Shown here: positions 16,502-25,319 of the stretch, piece after piece
Layout of the letters: the number at the start of each line of letters is the position of its first letter
Position numbering within the stretch: the first letter of the stretch is position 1
Source of the DNA: Autumnicola tepida
GTDB taxonomy: Bacteria > Bacteroidota > Bacteroidia > Flavobacteriales > Flavobacteriaceae
Length of the DNA: 64,000 nt
Assembly: GCF_031846485.1 (NCBI RefSeq)
Contig: NZ_JAVRHQ010000003.1
Location: 124,001 to 188,000, forward strand
Direction of reading: 5' to 3'
Notes under the pieces: model-generated
What the model saw: only the letters and a program-made list of their open reading frames with translations
The model's database searches: none
Told to the model about the DNA's origin: nothing
Program-made: the position numbers and the translations under genes

Positions 16502-18379
16502 TTATGCTATAAAAACCGGGATACTAACCCTATGTCTCACTGCTTCCACAGTAGTACCAAACAACAAATCCTTTAGCAGCGAATGCCCGTGGCTTCCCAG
16601 CACCAGCAAATCAAAATCTGCAGCGTTCACTATTTTAGGAATGTTTTTCTTGGGTACCCCAAATGCCAGCTCCACTTCTACTTTATAACCATGTGATTGT
16701 AATTCTTCCTTATAACTTTCAAGATATTCATTATCACTAAAAGTTTCATAATCTTTTATATCACTGCCATACATTAGAGCACCGGCGGTTTCTACCACAT
16801 GAATAAGGCTATAATTGGCCTCCTTTCCACCCAATTTTAAGGCTGAAGAAATGCATTTTTTATCTGAGGCAGAAAAATCTATGGCAATAGCAATTTTTTT
16901 ATAAGATTCCGGCATAGACAATTCCCCTATTTCAGCTTTGGTTATATGTGGCACCATTGATCTTTTTTGGTATGAATCTTTTAAGTATGGCCAAACCCCG
17001 ATAAAAACAAGAAGCAAGGCAGCGGCAACGGCAATTGGAACAATAAATATCCAGATATACACCGGATGATCTGAAATTTTTATCCAGCCGGCAAGTTCAT
17101 CAATTACCAGTTTGGCATTAAGGCTAACAATAACAGCGGTAATTAACCAGGCGGCAATTCGCAGCGGCCAGTTTATGGCAAAACCTTTCATCAGCTTCTT
17201 ATCGCTCACAAAATGAACCAGTGGAATTACGGCAAATCCCAGCTGAAGACTCAACACTACCTGGCTTAAAACCAGCAGCTCTCCTGTTGCTCCTTCCCCA
17301 AAATAAATTACCGTTAGAAGTGCCGGCACAATAGCTATAAGCCTGGTAACCAACCGGCGTACCCATGGCTGAATCCTTAAATTAAGATAACCTTCCATCA
17401 CAATTTGCCCGGCCAGGGTCCCGGTTAAGGTAGAGCTTTGGCCTGCGGCTATAAGAGCAAGGGCAAACAACACAGGTGCCCAGGAGGTGCCGAGCAATGG
17501 CTCCAGTAATTTATGTGCATCTTCAATTTCGGCAACTTCGTACATGCCGTTTTTGTAAAAGACAGTCGCGGCGAGAATAAGTATGGCCGCATTTACCAGG
17601 AATGCCAGGTTTAAAGCTATGGCAGAATCCAGAAAATTAAACTTTAATACCTGTCGTATACCATGCCTGGTTTTTTTTGTGCGCCGGGTTTGTACCAGGG
17701 AAGAATGCAGATATAAATTATGTGGCATCACCGTAGCCCCTATGATGCCAATAGCAATATATAGGGCGCGGCTATCTGGAATAGAAGGTATAAAGCCGGT
17801 GGCAATCTCAGCAACATCGGGTTTGGCAAAAAACATTTCAAGAAAAAAACATAAGGCAATTACAGCAATTAGCGCGACGATAAAAGCTTCCATTTTTCTT
17901 ATTCCTTTATTAATGAGGAAAAGCAGCAGGAAACTATCTAATACGGTGATACACACGCCCCAGAACATCGGAATGTCAAAAAGCAGCTGGAGCCCTATGG
18001 CCATACCCACCACCTCTGCCAGGTCACAGGCGGCGATAGCGATTTCAGCTAAAATGTAAAGGATAAAATTCACGGCTTTTGGATATTCCCTTCTTGAAGC
18101 CTGGGCAAGGTCCAGCCCGCTAACCACTCCTAATCTTGTACAAAAACTTTGCAGGAGGAGGGCCATGATGTTGGACATAAGCAAAACCCAAATAAGGCTA
18201 TAACCAAACTGGCTCCCACCCGCAAGATCTGTGGCCCAGTTGCCGGGATCCATATAACCCACACTTACCAAATACGCCGGCCCTAAAAAAGCCAGAATTT
18301 TTCTCCAGCCGGTTTTCTTGCCTGATGTTTTTACAGAGCCATGTACTTCTTCCAAAGATTTTGTACTTCTTTTTTCCAT
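16502..18379 (-). CDS. mntH: Nramp divalent metal transporter fused to universal stress domain
   Basis: The 625-residue protein has two parts. Residues ~25-470 form an Nramp transporter with the helix-1 motif DPGNWATDLAGGS and the helix-6 motif MPHNLYLHSSLVQTR, both metal-binding. Residues ~485-625 form a UspA domain (KKIAIAIDFSASDKK to VLGSHGHSLLKDLLFG, the nucleotide-binding G-x2-G-x9-G region). The Usp part may sense ATP or stress and gate transport; that is inference. The gene begins one base after mntR ends, so Mn2+ is the likely substrate. Confidence 0.92.
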   Translation of the reverse strand: MEKRSTKSLEEVHGSVKTSGKKTGWRKILAFLGPAYLVSVGYMDPGNWATDLAGGSQFGYSLIWVLLMSNIMALLLQSFCTRLGVVSGLDLAQASRREYPKAVNFILYILAEIAIAACDLAEVVGMAIGLQLLFDIPMFWGVCITVLDSFLLLFLINKGIRKMEAFIVALIAVIALCFFLEMFFAKPDVAEIATGFIPSIPDSRALYIAIGIIGATVMPHNLYLHSSLVQTRRTKKTRHGIRQVLKFNFLDSAIALNLAFLVNAAILILAATVFYKNGMYEVAEIEDAHKLLEPLLGTSWAPVLFALALIAAGQSSTLTGTLAGQIVMEGYLNLRIQPWVRRLVTRLIAIVPALLTVIYFGEGATGELLVLSQVVLSLQLGFAVIPLVHFVSDKKLMKGFAINWPLRIAAWLITAVIVSLNAKLVIDELAGWIKISDHPVYIWIFIVPIAVAAALLLVFIGVWPYLKDSYQKRSMVPHITKAEIGELSMPESYKKIAIAIDFSASDKKCISSALKLGGKEANYSLIHVVETAGALMYGSDIKDYETFSDNEYLESYKEELQSHGYKVEVELAFGVPKKNIPKIVNAADFDLLVLGSHGHSLLKDLLFGTTVEAVRHRVSIPVFIA

Positions 18380-18380
18380 T

Positions 18381-19037
18381 CTATTCCAGCTGAATATAAA
18401 GATTAGAAGCGGTTTTATGAGAAAGGGTAATTGTATTGGAATCGACCTCCAGTTCTATAGACTGGTCAAAATCTTCTATATGACGAACTTCTAAAATGCT
18501 CCCCAGGCCAATATCCAGTTTATCCAGGTACTGAAGAAAAGCCGCCGAAGAATCCTTTACCCCAACAATTTTTCCTAGATCTGATTTTTTACAGGCAGAA
18601 AGCAAAACCTTTGAAGTTTGCACAAAATTTCCCTGGGCATCGGGAATAGGATCCCCGTGTGGGTCCCGGCGCGGATATTCCAGAAATTTATCCAGTTCGG
18701 TAATAAGTTTATCAGATTTTATGTGCTCCAGTTCTTCGGCCACATCGTGCACCTCGTCCCAGCTAAAATTTAATTTTTCAACAAGAAAATATTCCCAAAG
18801 CCGGTGTTTACGGATTACCTCCAGCGCAGTTTTTCTCCCGGCCTTACTGAGTTTTACGCCCTGGTATTTTTTGTATTTTACAAGGTTTTTTTCTGAAAGC
18901 TTCTTTACCATATCGGTAACCGAAGAAGCTTTGGTCTCCATCTCTTCTGCAAGGGCATTTGTACTCACCCCACCCTTATAATTTCTCTCCAGGTGAAAGA
19001 TGGCTTTTAAATAATTTTCTTCTGAAAGACTGAACAT
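18381..19037 (-). CDS. mntR: DtxR/MntR family metal-dependent repressor
   Basis: This 218-residue regulator has a winged helix (residues 1-70, SEENYLKAIFHLE to MVKKLSEKNLVKY), a metal-binding dimerisation domain (HRLWEYFLVEKL...EELEHIKSDKLI, with E and H ligands) and a C-terminal FeoA/SH3-like domain. It should repress uptake genes when Mn2+ or Fe2+ is plentiful. I start it at ATG 19037; a TTG seven codons earlier lies inside the -7 promoter element. It leads the mntR-mntH-zip unit and faces a palindromic operator. Confidence 0.92.
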   Translation of the reverse strand: MFSLSEENYLKAIFHLERNYKGGVSTNALAEEMETKASSVTDMVKKLSEKNLVKYKKYQGVKLSKAGRKTALEVIRKHRLWEYFLVEKLNFSWDEVHDVAEELEHIKSDKLITELDKFLEYPRRDPHGDPIPDAQGNFVQTSKVLLSACKKSDLGKIVGVKDSSAAFLQYLDKLDIGLGSILEVRHIEDFDQSIELEVDSNTITLSHKTASNLYIQLE

Positions 19038-19055
19038 CAATGCTATTTTATAAGC

Positions 19056-19063
19056 CAAAAATA
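19056..19063 (-). promoter_or_regulatory. -7 promoter element for mntR
   Basis: The minus strand reads TATTTTTG, matching TAnnTTTG, 18 bases before the ATG at 19037. It excludes the longer TTG start at 19058, which lies within it. Confidence 0.6.
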
Positions 19064-19086
19064 CAATTTTATTTTTAAAAACTAAT

Positions 19087-19106
19087 TTTTTAGATTTACC
19101 TAAAAA
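19087..19106. promoter_or_regulatory. Palindromic MntR/DtxR-type operator
   Basis: TTTTTAG-ATTTAC-CTAAAAA is a perfect 7-bp inverted repeat with a 6-base spacer. It resembles DtxR-family boxes (TTTAGGTnnnnCTAAA type). It lies between mntR and the divergent TonB receptor gene, 22 bases before the receptor ATG and upstream of the mntR -7 element, so one site could control both. A weak -7 (TAAATTTT, 19107-19114) for the receptor adjoins it. Confidence 0.65.
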
Positions 19107-19128
19107 TAAATTTTAATAAAACTTAAAC

Positions 19129-21498
19129 ATGACGCACACCAATTACTTCTTCCTGCTCTGTTTTATATTCCCACTGTGGGTTTTTGCACAACAAATAAAT
19201 CTAAATGGAAAAGTAAGCAGCATGGGCACACCTGTTCCCTTTGCCAATATCCTATTAGAAGGTAAAACACAAGGGACTTCTGCAGACCGCAATGGTTATT
19301 TTAGTCTGGAACTTCCGGAAGGACAATTTAACCTGAGAATACAGGCGATAGGTTTTAAAACCAAATCCCTTATAATTAATACTGAAAATTACCAGAACCG
19401 GCCACTGAATATCGAATTAAGCCAAGACCAGCTGGGGCTGGATCAGGTGGTGATTAGCGCCACCAGAAACCGGGTAAATTTAAAGGAAGCACCGGTTGTG
19501 GTGAATGTATTAAGCCCAAAACTATTTAATGCCACCCAATCCATCTCGGTTGCAGAAAGCCTGAATTACCAACCCGGTGTTCGAGTGGAAACCAATTGCC
19601 AAAACTGTGGTTTCACCCAGGTTAGGCTTAATGGGCTGGACGGCAGTTACACCCAGGTTTTAATTAACAGCCGGGCGGTTTTTTCAGCATTAAACAGCGT
19701 TTATGGGCTGGAACAAATTCCCACTTCCATATTGGACCGTATTGAAGTTGTAAGAAGCGGCGGCTCTTCCCTTTATGGTTCCAATGCTATTGCCGGAACT
19801 ATAAACATTATTACAAAAGATCCCGTCTTAAACTCGTGGCAGGTATCTTCTAATTTAGGATTTATTGATGGTGAAACGCCAGACCGGACATTAAATTTAA
19901 ACGCCTCGGTAGTTAGTGAAGATTTATCCAGCGGAATTACCGTTTTCGGAATGAAAAGGGATCGGGATGCTTATGATGCAAACGGGGATGGATTTACAGA
20001 ACTAACTGAACTCACCAACACCAGCCTGGGGGCAAAAACTTTCCTAAAACCTGATGATAAGAGCAAAATAACATTAGACATTACCGCTCTTGAAGAGTAC
20101 CGCCGTGGTGGGGATCGCTTAGATTTGGCGCCACATCTTACCGATATCACCGAAGAATTAGATCATAACACTGTAATTGGTGGGATTACTTATGAGGTAC
20201 ACAATGAAGATTTCAGTAATAATTTTTCAGTTTATGCTTCCGGGCAGCACACCGGCAGGAAAAGTTTTTATGGTGGCCTTGGAGGAGGTCGTACCCGGCA
20301 GGATTCCATAACCGCCGCAAATGCCTATGGAAATACCAATGACCTTGCTTTACTTTTTGGAGGCCAGTTTACCCGGAATTTCAAAAACAGCAATGATATT
20401 TTAACCGTAGGAACCGAATATAACCTTAGCAATACTGAAGATAACATACCCGGCTATAACCGCTACATAGATCAGGAAGTAAATTCCATAGGCACTTTTG
20501 CACAGTACGAATGGAAACCTTCTGAAAAATTTACCGCGCTTCTTGGCGGCCGTCTGGATTATGTGAATGTAGACGGAAATTATAATATCCAAAATGTGAA
20601 CCGCATATCTAAAATTGACCAGACTGTTGTGAGTCCGCGGTTAACATTGCGGTACAAACCCGCTGCAGCCTGGCAGATTAGAGCCGGCTACGCCCGGGGC
20701 TTTAGGGCGCCGCAGGCATTTAATGAAGACCTGCATATTTCATCAGTAGGCGGGGAACCGCAATTCGTGATCCTCTCAGACCACCTTAAAACTGAGTATT
20801 CCAATGCCTATACGGCTTCGGTAAATTATTCCAAAAACCTTAATAAACTGCAAACCAATTTTTTACTTGAAGGTTTTTACACCGATCTCCGAAATCCTTT
20901 TACAACGGTAAGCACAGGAGCAAGCCTTCCTAACGGGTCTATTTTAGAAGAAGTAAGAAATGGAAACGGCGCCTATGTAAGCGGGGCAAATATTGAAATT
21001 GGCGTTTCACCTTCTTCAAGATTAACCTTCCAGCTGGGAGGAACAATTCAGCAGTCAAAATATAAAGAAAAACAGGTGTTGTTTGAAGCTGATGATAGCA
21101 ATCCTAATGAAAGCAACGTCATTATTTCAGAATTCGTACGAAATCCTAATGTTTATGCGTATTTTACCACAAACATTTCTGTTTTCGAAGAAAGCAGCCT
21201 GGATGTTACGGGAACTTATACCGGCCCCATGACAGTGCCGCTGGTAATTAGCGACACCGGATTTTTACAACTTAATAAAAGTGATTCATTTTATGATATC
21301 AATGTAAAACTTAATCATCATATTGATATTACAGACAGCTTTCAGATAAATGTTTTCGGCGGGGTCCAGAATATCTTTAATGCTTATCAGGATGATTTTG
21401 ATACCGGGGCCACGCGGGATTCAGATTACATTTATGGGCCATCACAACCCCGTACTTTCTTCTTCGGAATTAAGTTTGGGAATCTGCATAATTTGTAG
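19129..21498 (+). CDS. TonB-dependent receptor, probably for metal uptake
   Basis: This is a 789-residue outer membrane receptor. It has a signal peptide (ending WVFAQ), a carboxypeptidase-regulatory-like domain (residues ~25-105), the TonB box/plug (IEVVRSGGSSLYGSNAIAGTINIIT) and a beta-barrel ending in RTFFFGIKFGN with aromatic residues. The plug contains NCQNCG, an unusual Cys pair. Its promoter region carries the MntR-like palindrome, so import of manganese, iron or a metal chelate is inferred. It may be co-transcribed with the thioredoxin-like gene downstream. Confidence 0.9.
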   Translation: MTHTNYFFLLCFIFPLWVFAQQINLNGKVSSMGTPVPFANILLEGKTQGTSADRNGYFSLELPEGQFNLRIQAIGFKTKSLIINTENYQNRPLNIELSQDQLGLDQVVISATRNRVNLKEAPVVVNVLSPKLFNATQSISVAESLNYQPGVRVETNCQNCGFTQVRLNGLDGSYTQVLINSRAVFSALNSVYGLEQIPTSILDRIEVVRSGGSSLYGSNAIAGTINIITKDPVLNSWQVSSNLGFIDGETPDRTLNLNASVVSEDLSSGITVFGMKRDRDAYDANGDGFTELTELTNTSLGAKTFLKPDDKSKITLDITALEEYRRGGDRLDLAPHLTDITEELDHNTVIGGITYEVHNEDFSNNFSVYASGQHTGRKSFYGGLGGGRTRQDSITAANAYGNTNDLALLFGGQFTRNFKNSNDILTVGTEYNLSNTEDNIPGYNRYIDQEVNSIGTFAQYEWKPSEKFTALLGGRLDYVNVDGNYNIQNVNRISKIDQTVVSPRLTLRYKPAAAWQIRAGYARGFRAPQAFNEDLHISSVGGEPQFVILSDHLKTEYSNAYTASVNYSKNLNKLQTNFLLEGFYTDLRNPFTTVSTGASLPNGSILEEVRNGNGAYVSGANIEIGVSPSSRLTFQLGGTIQQSKYKEKQVLFEADDSNPNESNVIISEFVRNPNVYAYFTTNISVFEESSLDVTGTYTGPMTVPLVISDTGFLQLNKSDSFYDINVKLNHHIDITDSFQINVFGGVQNIFNAYQDDFDTGATRDSDYIYGPSQPRTFFFGIKFGNLHNL

Positions 21499-21539
21499 GA
21501 TTTAGAACTGGGATAGGAGAATTTAGATCGGCACGAGAA

Positions 21540-22022
21540 ATGAACACCAAACTTCCAATACTATTAATATTCACCTTCTTTTCACTCTTATGTTTTGGAC
21601 AGAAAAAGGGTGAAATAAACTGGCTTAATTTTGAGCAGTTGGAGGACTCTCTTCAGGCTAAACCCAAAAAAACGTTTATTTACTTTTATGCCGACTGGTG
21701 TGTGTATTGTAAGAAAATGGAAAGAAATGCTTTTAGAAATCCAGCAGTTACCGAAAAACTACATTCCAACTACTATGCGGTAAAAATGAATGCTGAAAGT
21801 ACCGATACTATTCATTTTGATGGACAAAAATTTTATAACCTGCAGGCAGAAACGCAACGAAATGGTATTCATGCGATCCCGCTGCTTCTGGCCAGCCGAA
21901 AAAACAGGGAATTCAGCTTACCGGCTATTTTAGTATTGGATGAAAATTTTAAGGTTAAGGACCGAAAATTTGAATATTTGACGAGCGAAAAATTAAAAAA
22001 GTTAATGAGTGAAAAGGACTAA
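21540..22022 (+). CDS. Exported thioredoxin-like protein
   Basis: The 160-residue protein has a signal peptide (residues 1-20, ending LLCFGQ) and a thioredoxin fold with the active site ADWCVYCKKM. This CxxC surrounded by KKME resembles periplasmic DsbD-gamma or TlpA-like reductases. It follows the TonB receptor by 41 bases on the same strand, so it may keep the receptor's plug cysteines (NCQNCG) or its ligand reduced; this link is inferred. Confidence 0.82.
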   Translation: MNTKLPILLIFTFFSLLCFGQKKGEINWLNFEQLEDSLQAKPKKTFIYFYADWCVYCKKMERNAFRNPAVTEKLHSNYYAVKMNAESTDTIHFDGQKFYNLQAETQRNGIHAIPLLLASRKNREFSLPAILVLDENFKVKDRKFEYLTSEKLKKLMSEKD

Positions 22023-22056
22023 AGAATGTGCTTAGTACCTAAGCAACTGGTATATA

Positions 22057-22482
22057 TTAACTTTCTTTCCGATTAGAAGGAGTTCTTATATGGTTAGGTG
22101 TAATTTTAAATTTAGAATATTCTATTTCCTTCCCATTCTGATCCCAAATTTTTCCTTCTACAAGATTACCCTTTTTATATAAATCTTTTCTTTTTAAATT
22201 ACCATTTTTCCAATAAGCAACTATTTGCCCATGAAGCTTAGAATCTTCTAGCCTTAGTAGTAAACTTAGCTGATTATTATCATAGTATTCTCTGTATTCT
22301 GTTACGTTACATCTTTCTAATTCTGAAAAATCCTCACATTGAAATCTTTTTTGGAGTTTTAATGTCCCGTTAGAATGAAATTCTTCTTGAATTCTTCTGG
22401 GAAAGGGATCATTATTAACGACAATTTGAGCGTAAAATATGGAAGGAAGTGCTAGAAGTAAAATTAAAATTGATTTCATCAT
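22057..22482 (-). CDS. Exported MORN-like repeat protein
   Basis: The 141-residue product has a signal peptide (ending IFYAQ) and at least three short repeats of the MORN/YwqK type: EEFHSNGTLKLQKRF, YREYYDNNQLSLLLRL and VAYWKNGNLKRKDLYKKGNLVEG. Such proteins are annotated as YwqK-family antitoxin-like in Bacteroidota, but function is unknown. It converges on the thioredoxin-like gene. A short GCTTAG-TAC-CTAAGC hairpin at 22030-22044 lies between them. Confidence 0.7.
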   Translation of the reverse strand: MMKSILILLLALPSIFYAQIVVNNDPFPRRIQEEFHSNGTLKLQKRFQCEDFSELERCNVTEYREYYDNNQLSLLLRLEDSKLHGQIVAYWKNGNLKRKDLYKKGNLVEGKIWDQNGKEIEYSKFKITPNHIRTPSNRKES

Positions 22483-22597
22483 TTAACAATTTTGAAGCTG
22501 TTAAATATTTATACTCAATTAAGATACTAAAATACAGCCAGGTATACAAGTAGTACTAACAAAAAAGAGGAATTACCAATACCTCAATCGCGTTAGG

Positions 22598-22652
22598 GAT
22601 TGCAGCGAAAATCCTTTTGTGAGGCACGAGCAAAAGATTGCAGCGGAAAGCC
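22598..22652. repeat. Direct repeat of a 17-base intergenic motif
   Basis: GATTGCAGCGAAAATCC (22598-22614) and GATTGCAGCGGAAAGCC (22636-22652) match at 15 of 17 positions in the same orientation. They lie downstream of the DjlA-like gene, in a gap with no coding potential. Similar GATTGCAGCGGAAAGCC stretches are familiar as intergenic repeats in Flavobacteriaceae. Confidence 0.55.
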
Positions 22653-22677
22653 CGGGCCGCAGGCAACGTCCATATTA

Positions 22678-23418
22678 TTACATTCCGCGTTCCTTCTGAA
22701 TCTGTTCGTAGGCTTCCTGTACTTTCCGAAATTTTTCCTCGGCGCCTTTGCGATAGGCTTCATCCATGTGGCCCAGTTTATCGGGATGGTATTTTTTGGC
22801 CATGGTACGAAAGGCTTTTTTGACTTCGGCATCGCTGGCACTTTTCTCAATTTCAAGGATTTTGTAAGCACTCTCTGCAGATTTTTTAAGAAACATGGCC
22901 TTGATGCTTTCAAAATCCATCCTGGAAATGCGAAGATAACCAGCGATTTCCTGAATGATTTTTGCCTCGGCAGTACTTACTGTGCCATCGGCCTGGGCAA
23001 TCCCAAAGAGAAAATGGGTAATCTGTAGCCGAGTGGGATATTTGGTGCGGTGTGCCAGGTACTGCGCAATCCTGTATGCCGAAAGTTCCCGGCTCTTAAT
23101 CACATCGTTAAAAGTGCGAAAGGTAGCATTTGCCCGCTCTTTGCCATAAGCGCTTACAAAATAAGACCTCACATAATCCAGCTCCCGCTGGGAAACCTGT
23201 CCGTCTGCTTTTATAACTAAAGCACAAAGCGAAAGCAGGTTAAGTTCGAAATCTCCAGGCGAAACGCTTTGTTTTTTCTCTTCTCCAAAGAGTCCGCTAA
23301 GTAGTCCGCCGGTTGAGCGGGTGTAATTATCGAGTAAAGTTCCTATTAAAAAGCCGGCAACAGCTCCCGGAATCCTAAAGTAAATCAGGCCAAGGATGGC
23401 CAGCAACCATTTAATCAT
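22678..23418 (-). CDS. DjlA-like co-chaperone with TerB and J domains
   Basis: The 246-residue protein has a hydrophobic N-terminal anchor (residues 1-30), a TerB-like helical domain (~45-170) and a C-terminal J domain with the HPDK motif (KKYHPDKLGHMDEAY). J domains stimulate DnaK. The layout matches DjlA, which faces the cytoplasm from the inner membrane. The promoter -7 element is at 23440. A GATTGCAGCG repeat follows the stop. Confidence 0.88.
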   Translation of the reverse strand: MIKWLLAILGLIYFRIPGAVAGFLIGTLLDNYTRSTGGLLSGLFGEEKKQSVSPGDFELNLLSLCALVIKADGQVSQRELDYVRSYFVSAYGKERANATFRTFNDVIKSRELSAYRIAQYLAHRTKYPTRLQITHFLFGIAQADGTVSTAEAKIIQEIAGYLRISRMDFESIKAMFLKKSAESAYKILEIEKSASDAEVKKAFRTMAKKYHPDKLGHMDEAYRKGAEEKFRKVQEAYEQIQKERGM

Positions 23419-23439
23419 GAGGCAATTTTTCTTTCACCA

Positions 23440-23447
23440 CAAAGATA
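23440..23447 (-). promoter_or_regulatory. -7 promoter element for the DjlA-like gene
   Basis: The minus strand reads TATCTTTG, a full match to TAnnTTTG, 21 bases before the ATG at 23418. Confidence 0.5.
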
Positions 23448-23557
23448 ACATTTTAGCTAAAGTCTCATGCCGCCAACGGATTTTTAAAGCAGGAAACGTA
23501 TAAATTCAACCTATTCGCTTATAGGAATTTGAGATATGCCTGCGTTAAGTTAATTTG

Positions 23558-23565
23558 TATCTTTG
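23558..23565 (+). promoter_or_regulatory. -7 promoter element for the bacilliredoxin gene
   Basis: TATCTTTG matches TAnnTTTG, 34 bases before the ATG at 23600. A TTTG at 23528-23531 is 26 bases upstream, slightly further than usual. The element overlaps the longer reading frame from 23555 and so supports the shorter start. Confidence 0.55.
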
Positions 23566-23599
23566 CACTTCACTTAAGTTTAATAAAAAATATCAATAT

Positions 23600-24010
23600 A
23601 TGTATCCAGCAGAATTAGTAAAACCGATGCGCGAAGATTTGACCAATATCGGTTTTGAAGAATTGCACAGCGTAGAAGAAGTTGATGCCGCGATGAAGAA
23701 AGAAGGAACTACTCTGGTAGTGGTGAATTCGGTTTGTGGATGTGCCGCTGCTAACGCGCGTCCAGGCGCAAGAATTTCTTTGCAGAATGCTAAAAAACCA
23801 GATAACCTTTTTACCGTTTTCGCAGGAGTAGATAAAGAAGCTACAGATAAAGCCCGTGGTTACATGGTGCCTTTCCCTCCATCTTCTCCATCTATGGCCC
23901 TGTTTAAAGATGGTGAACTGGTACATATGCTGGAGCGCCACCACATTGAAGGCCGCCCTGCAGAAATGATCGCAGAAAACCTTGCAGGTGCCTACAACGA
24001 GTACTGCTAA
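23600..24010 (+). CDS. BrxA/BrxB family bacilliredoxin
   Basis: The 136-residue protein is a thioredoxin-like bacilliredoxin of the YphP/YqiW family. The active site CGC (Cys46 and Cys48 in NSVCGCAAANARPG) is the family's CXC motif. In Bacillus such proteins remove bacillithiol from proteins; the thiol partner in this organism is not known from sequence. The start at 23600 gives the conserved N-terminus MYPAELVKPMREDL. A strong terminator follows. Confidence 0.93.
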   Translation: MYPAELVKPMREDLTNIGFEELHSVEEVDAAMKKEGTTLVVVNSVCGCAAANARPGARISLQNAKKPDNLFTVFAGVDKEATDKARGYMVPFPPSSPSMALFKDGELVHMLERHHIEGRPAEMIAENLAGAYNEYC

Positions 24011-24031
24011 GATTTTTTAGATAAGAATTTT

Positions 24032-24066
24032 AAAAACCGTTTGGATTTATTTTCAAACGGTTTTTT
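24032..24066 (+). terminator. Rho-independent terminator of the bacilliredoxin gene
   Basis: AAACCGTTTG and CAAACGGTTT form a perfect stem with a 10-base loop, followed by six T. Confidence 0.9.
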
Positions 24067-24122
24067 GTGTTTTTTACGCAACCATTCCAGATTTCATACA
24101 TCTTTAAGAAAACAGCCTTTCC

Positions 24123-24512
24123 ATGAAATCTATAATTCTATATTTAATTTTCCTGCTCTTAAGCTTTTTTAGCTGCTCCCCACAAAGTGACACCGTTTCC
24201 AGGGAAGAAGCCTCAGCACAACTTCAGCTCAAGTTAAATCAAATAAATGAATTTATTGCCGAAGCTTCCTGCACTGCAGATGGAAATTGCGCCTATATTC
24301 CCTACGGAAGCAAAGCCTGCGGCGGCCCACAAGGCTACCTTATTTATCCTTCTGCCATTGATGAAACAAAGCTTGAAGCTATGGTTGCAGATTATACCGA
24401 AGCTGAAGAAAGGTACAATGAAAAATTTGGGATTGCTTCAGATTGCCGTATCCCGGCACCGCCAGGTGAGCTGCGGTGTGAGAATGGAATATGCAAAGAA
24501 GCAGAAGACTAA
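24123..24512 (+). CDS. Small Cys-rich lipoprotein of unknown function
   Basis: The 129-residue product has a lipoprotein signal with lipobox LSFFSC (Cys18). The mature part has six further cysteines in the order CTADGNCAYIPYGSKACGG ... DCRIPAPPGELRCENGIC. This spacing suggests three disulfides in the periplasm. I recognise the pattern from unnamed Bacteroidota lipoproteins but not a function. Confidence 0.65.
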   Translation: MKSIILYLIFLLLSFFSCSPQSDTVSREEASAQLQLKLNQINEFIAEASCTADGNCAYIPYGSKACGGPQGYLIYPSAIDETKLEAMVADYTEAEERYNEKFGIASDCRIPAPPGELRCENGICKEAED

Positions 24513-24520
24513 TCCTCCAC

Positions 24521-24552
24521 TTGCCCTGTGTTGGTTTAAAAGTATATTTTTG
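24521..24552 (+). promoter_or_regulatory. Promoter of the plsC gene (TTG-N21-TATTTTTG)
   Basis: TTG at 24521-24523 and TATTTTTG at 24545-24552 are 21 bases apart, an almost ideal Bacteroidota promoter. It ends 17 bases before the ATG at 24570 and rules out the GTG at 24552 as the start. Confidence 0.7.
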
Positions 24553-24569
24553 TGCTTTTAAACATTAAG

Positions 24570-25301
24570 ATGAAAAAAATACTTTCCTACCCGCTTTCGG
24601 TAATAAGTTATATCTTCTTTTTTCTCACTTTGCTTATCTTCCATGTGATCCAATGGATTGCACTGAAGCTTGGCGGATACGAAGCACACAAAAAAAGTGT
24701 GGATTATTTTAATTTCGTGTTGATGCGCTGCCTGGATGTGCTGGGCGCACGCTTCAGCTGTGACAATCCGCACAATATCCCTGCCGATAAACCCTGCATT
24801 TTTGTGGCCAACCACCAGGGAATGTACGATATTCCACTTATTATATGGTACCTGAGGAAACACCATCCAAAATTTGTGAGCAAGAAAGAACTGGGGAAAG
24901 GTATCCCCGGGATTTCATTTAATCTAAGGCACGGTGGCTCGGTTTTGATAGACCGCAAGAACGCCAGGGAATCTTTGGTAAAAATGGCCGGTTTTGCCAA
25001 ATATCTCAAAGAAACAAATCGCTCTGCGGTTATTTTTCCCGAAGGCACCAGGAGCCGCACCGGGAAACCCAAGAAATTTGCTGTACGCGGACTGCAAATC
25101 CTCATCAAACAAATGCCCGATGCGGTAATTGTACCGCTTACGATCAACAACTCCTGGAAACTCTTCCGCTACGGGCTTTTCCCGCTAGACCTGGGCATAC
25201 ATTTTAAGCTGAAGGTGCACGAGCCTATTCCCGTAAGTTCGAATGACCCTGAAAGCCTTATCGCTCTGACCGAAAGAACGATAATTGGAGATATTGAATA
25301 A
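24570..25301 (+). CDS. plsC: 1-acyl-sn-glycerol-3-phosphate acyltransferase
   Basis: The 243-residue membrane enzyme transfers an acyl chain to lysophosphatidate in phospholipid synthesis. It has an N-terminal membrane helix, the catalytic HX4D motif in NHQGMYD, a second block at GSVLIDRKNARE and the substrate motif FPEGTRSRTGK. A second member of the family lies at 59931-60674. A perfect palindrome follows the stop. Confidence 0.9.
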   Translation: MKKILSYPLSVISYIFFFLTLLIFHVIQWIALKLGGYEAHKKSVDYFNFVLMRCLDVLGARFSCDNPHNIPADKPCIFVANHQGMYDIPLIIWYLRKHHPKFVSKKELGKGIPGISFNLRHGGSVLIDRKNARESLVKMAGFAKYLKETNRSAVIFPEGTRSRTGKPKKFAVRGLQILIKQMPDAVIVPLTINNSWKLFRYGLFPLDLGIHFKLKVHEPIPVSSNDPESLIALTERTIIGDIE

Positions 25302-25319
25302 TCTTCTATTAACAAACTT

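Noticed and set aside
19037..19058. TTG start of mntR at 19058
   Set aside because: The TTG lies inside the TATTTTTG promoter element, so the codon is unlikely to be in the transcript. ATG 19037 starts the conserved domain.
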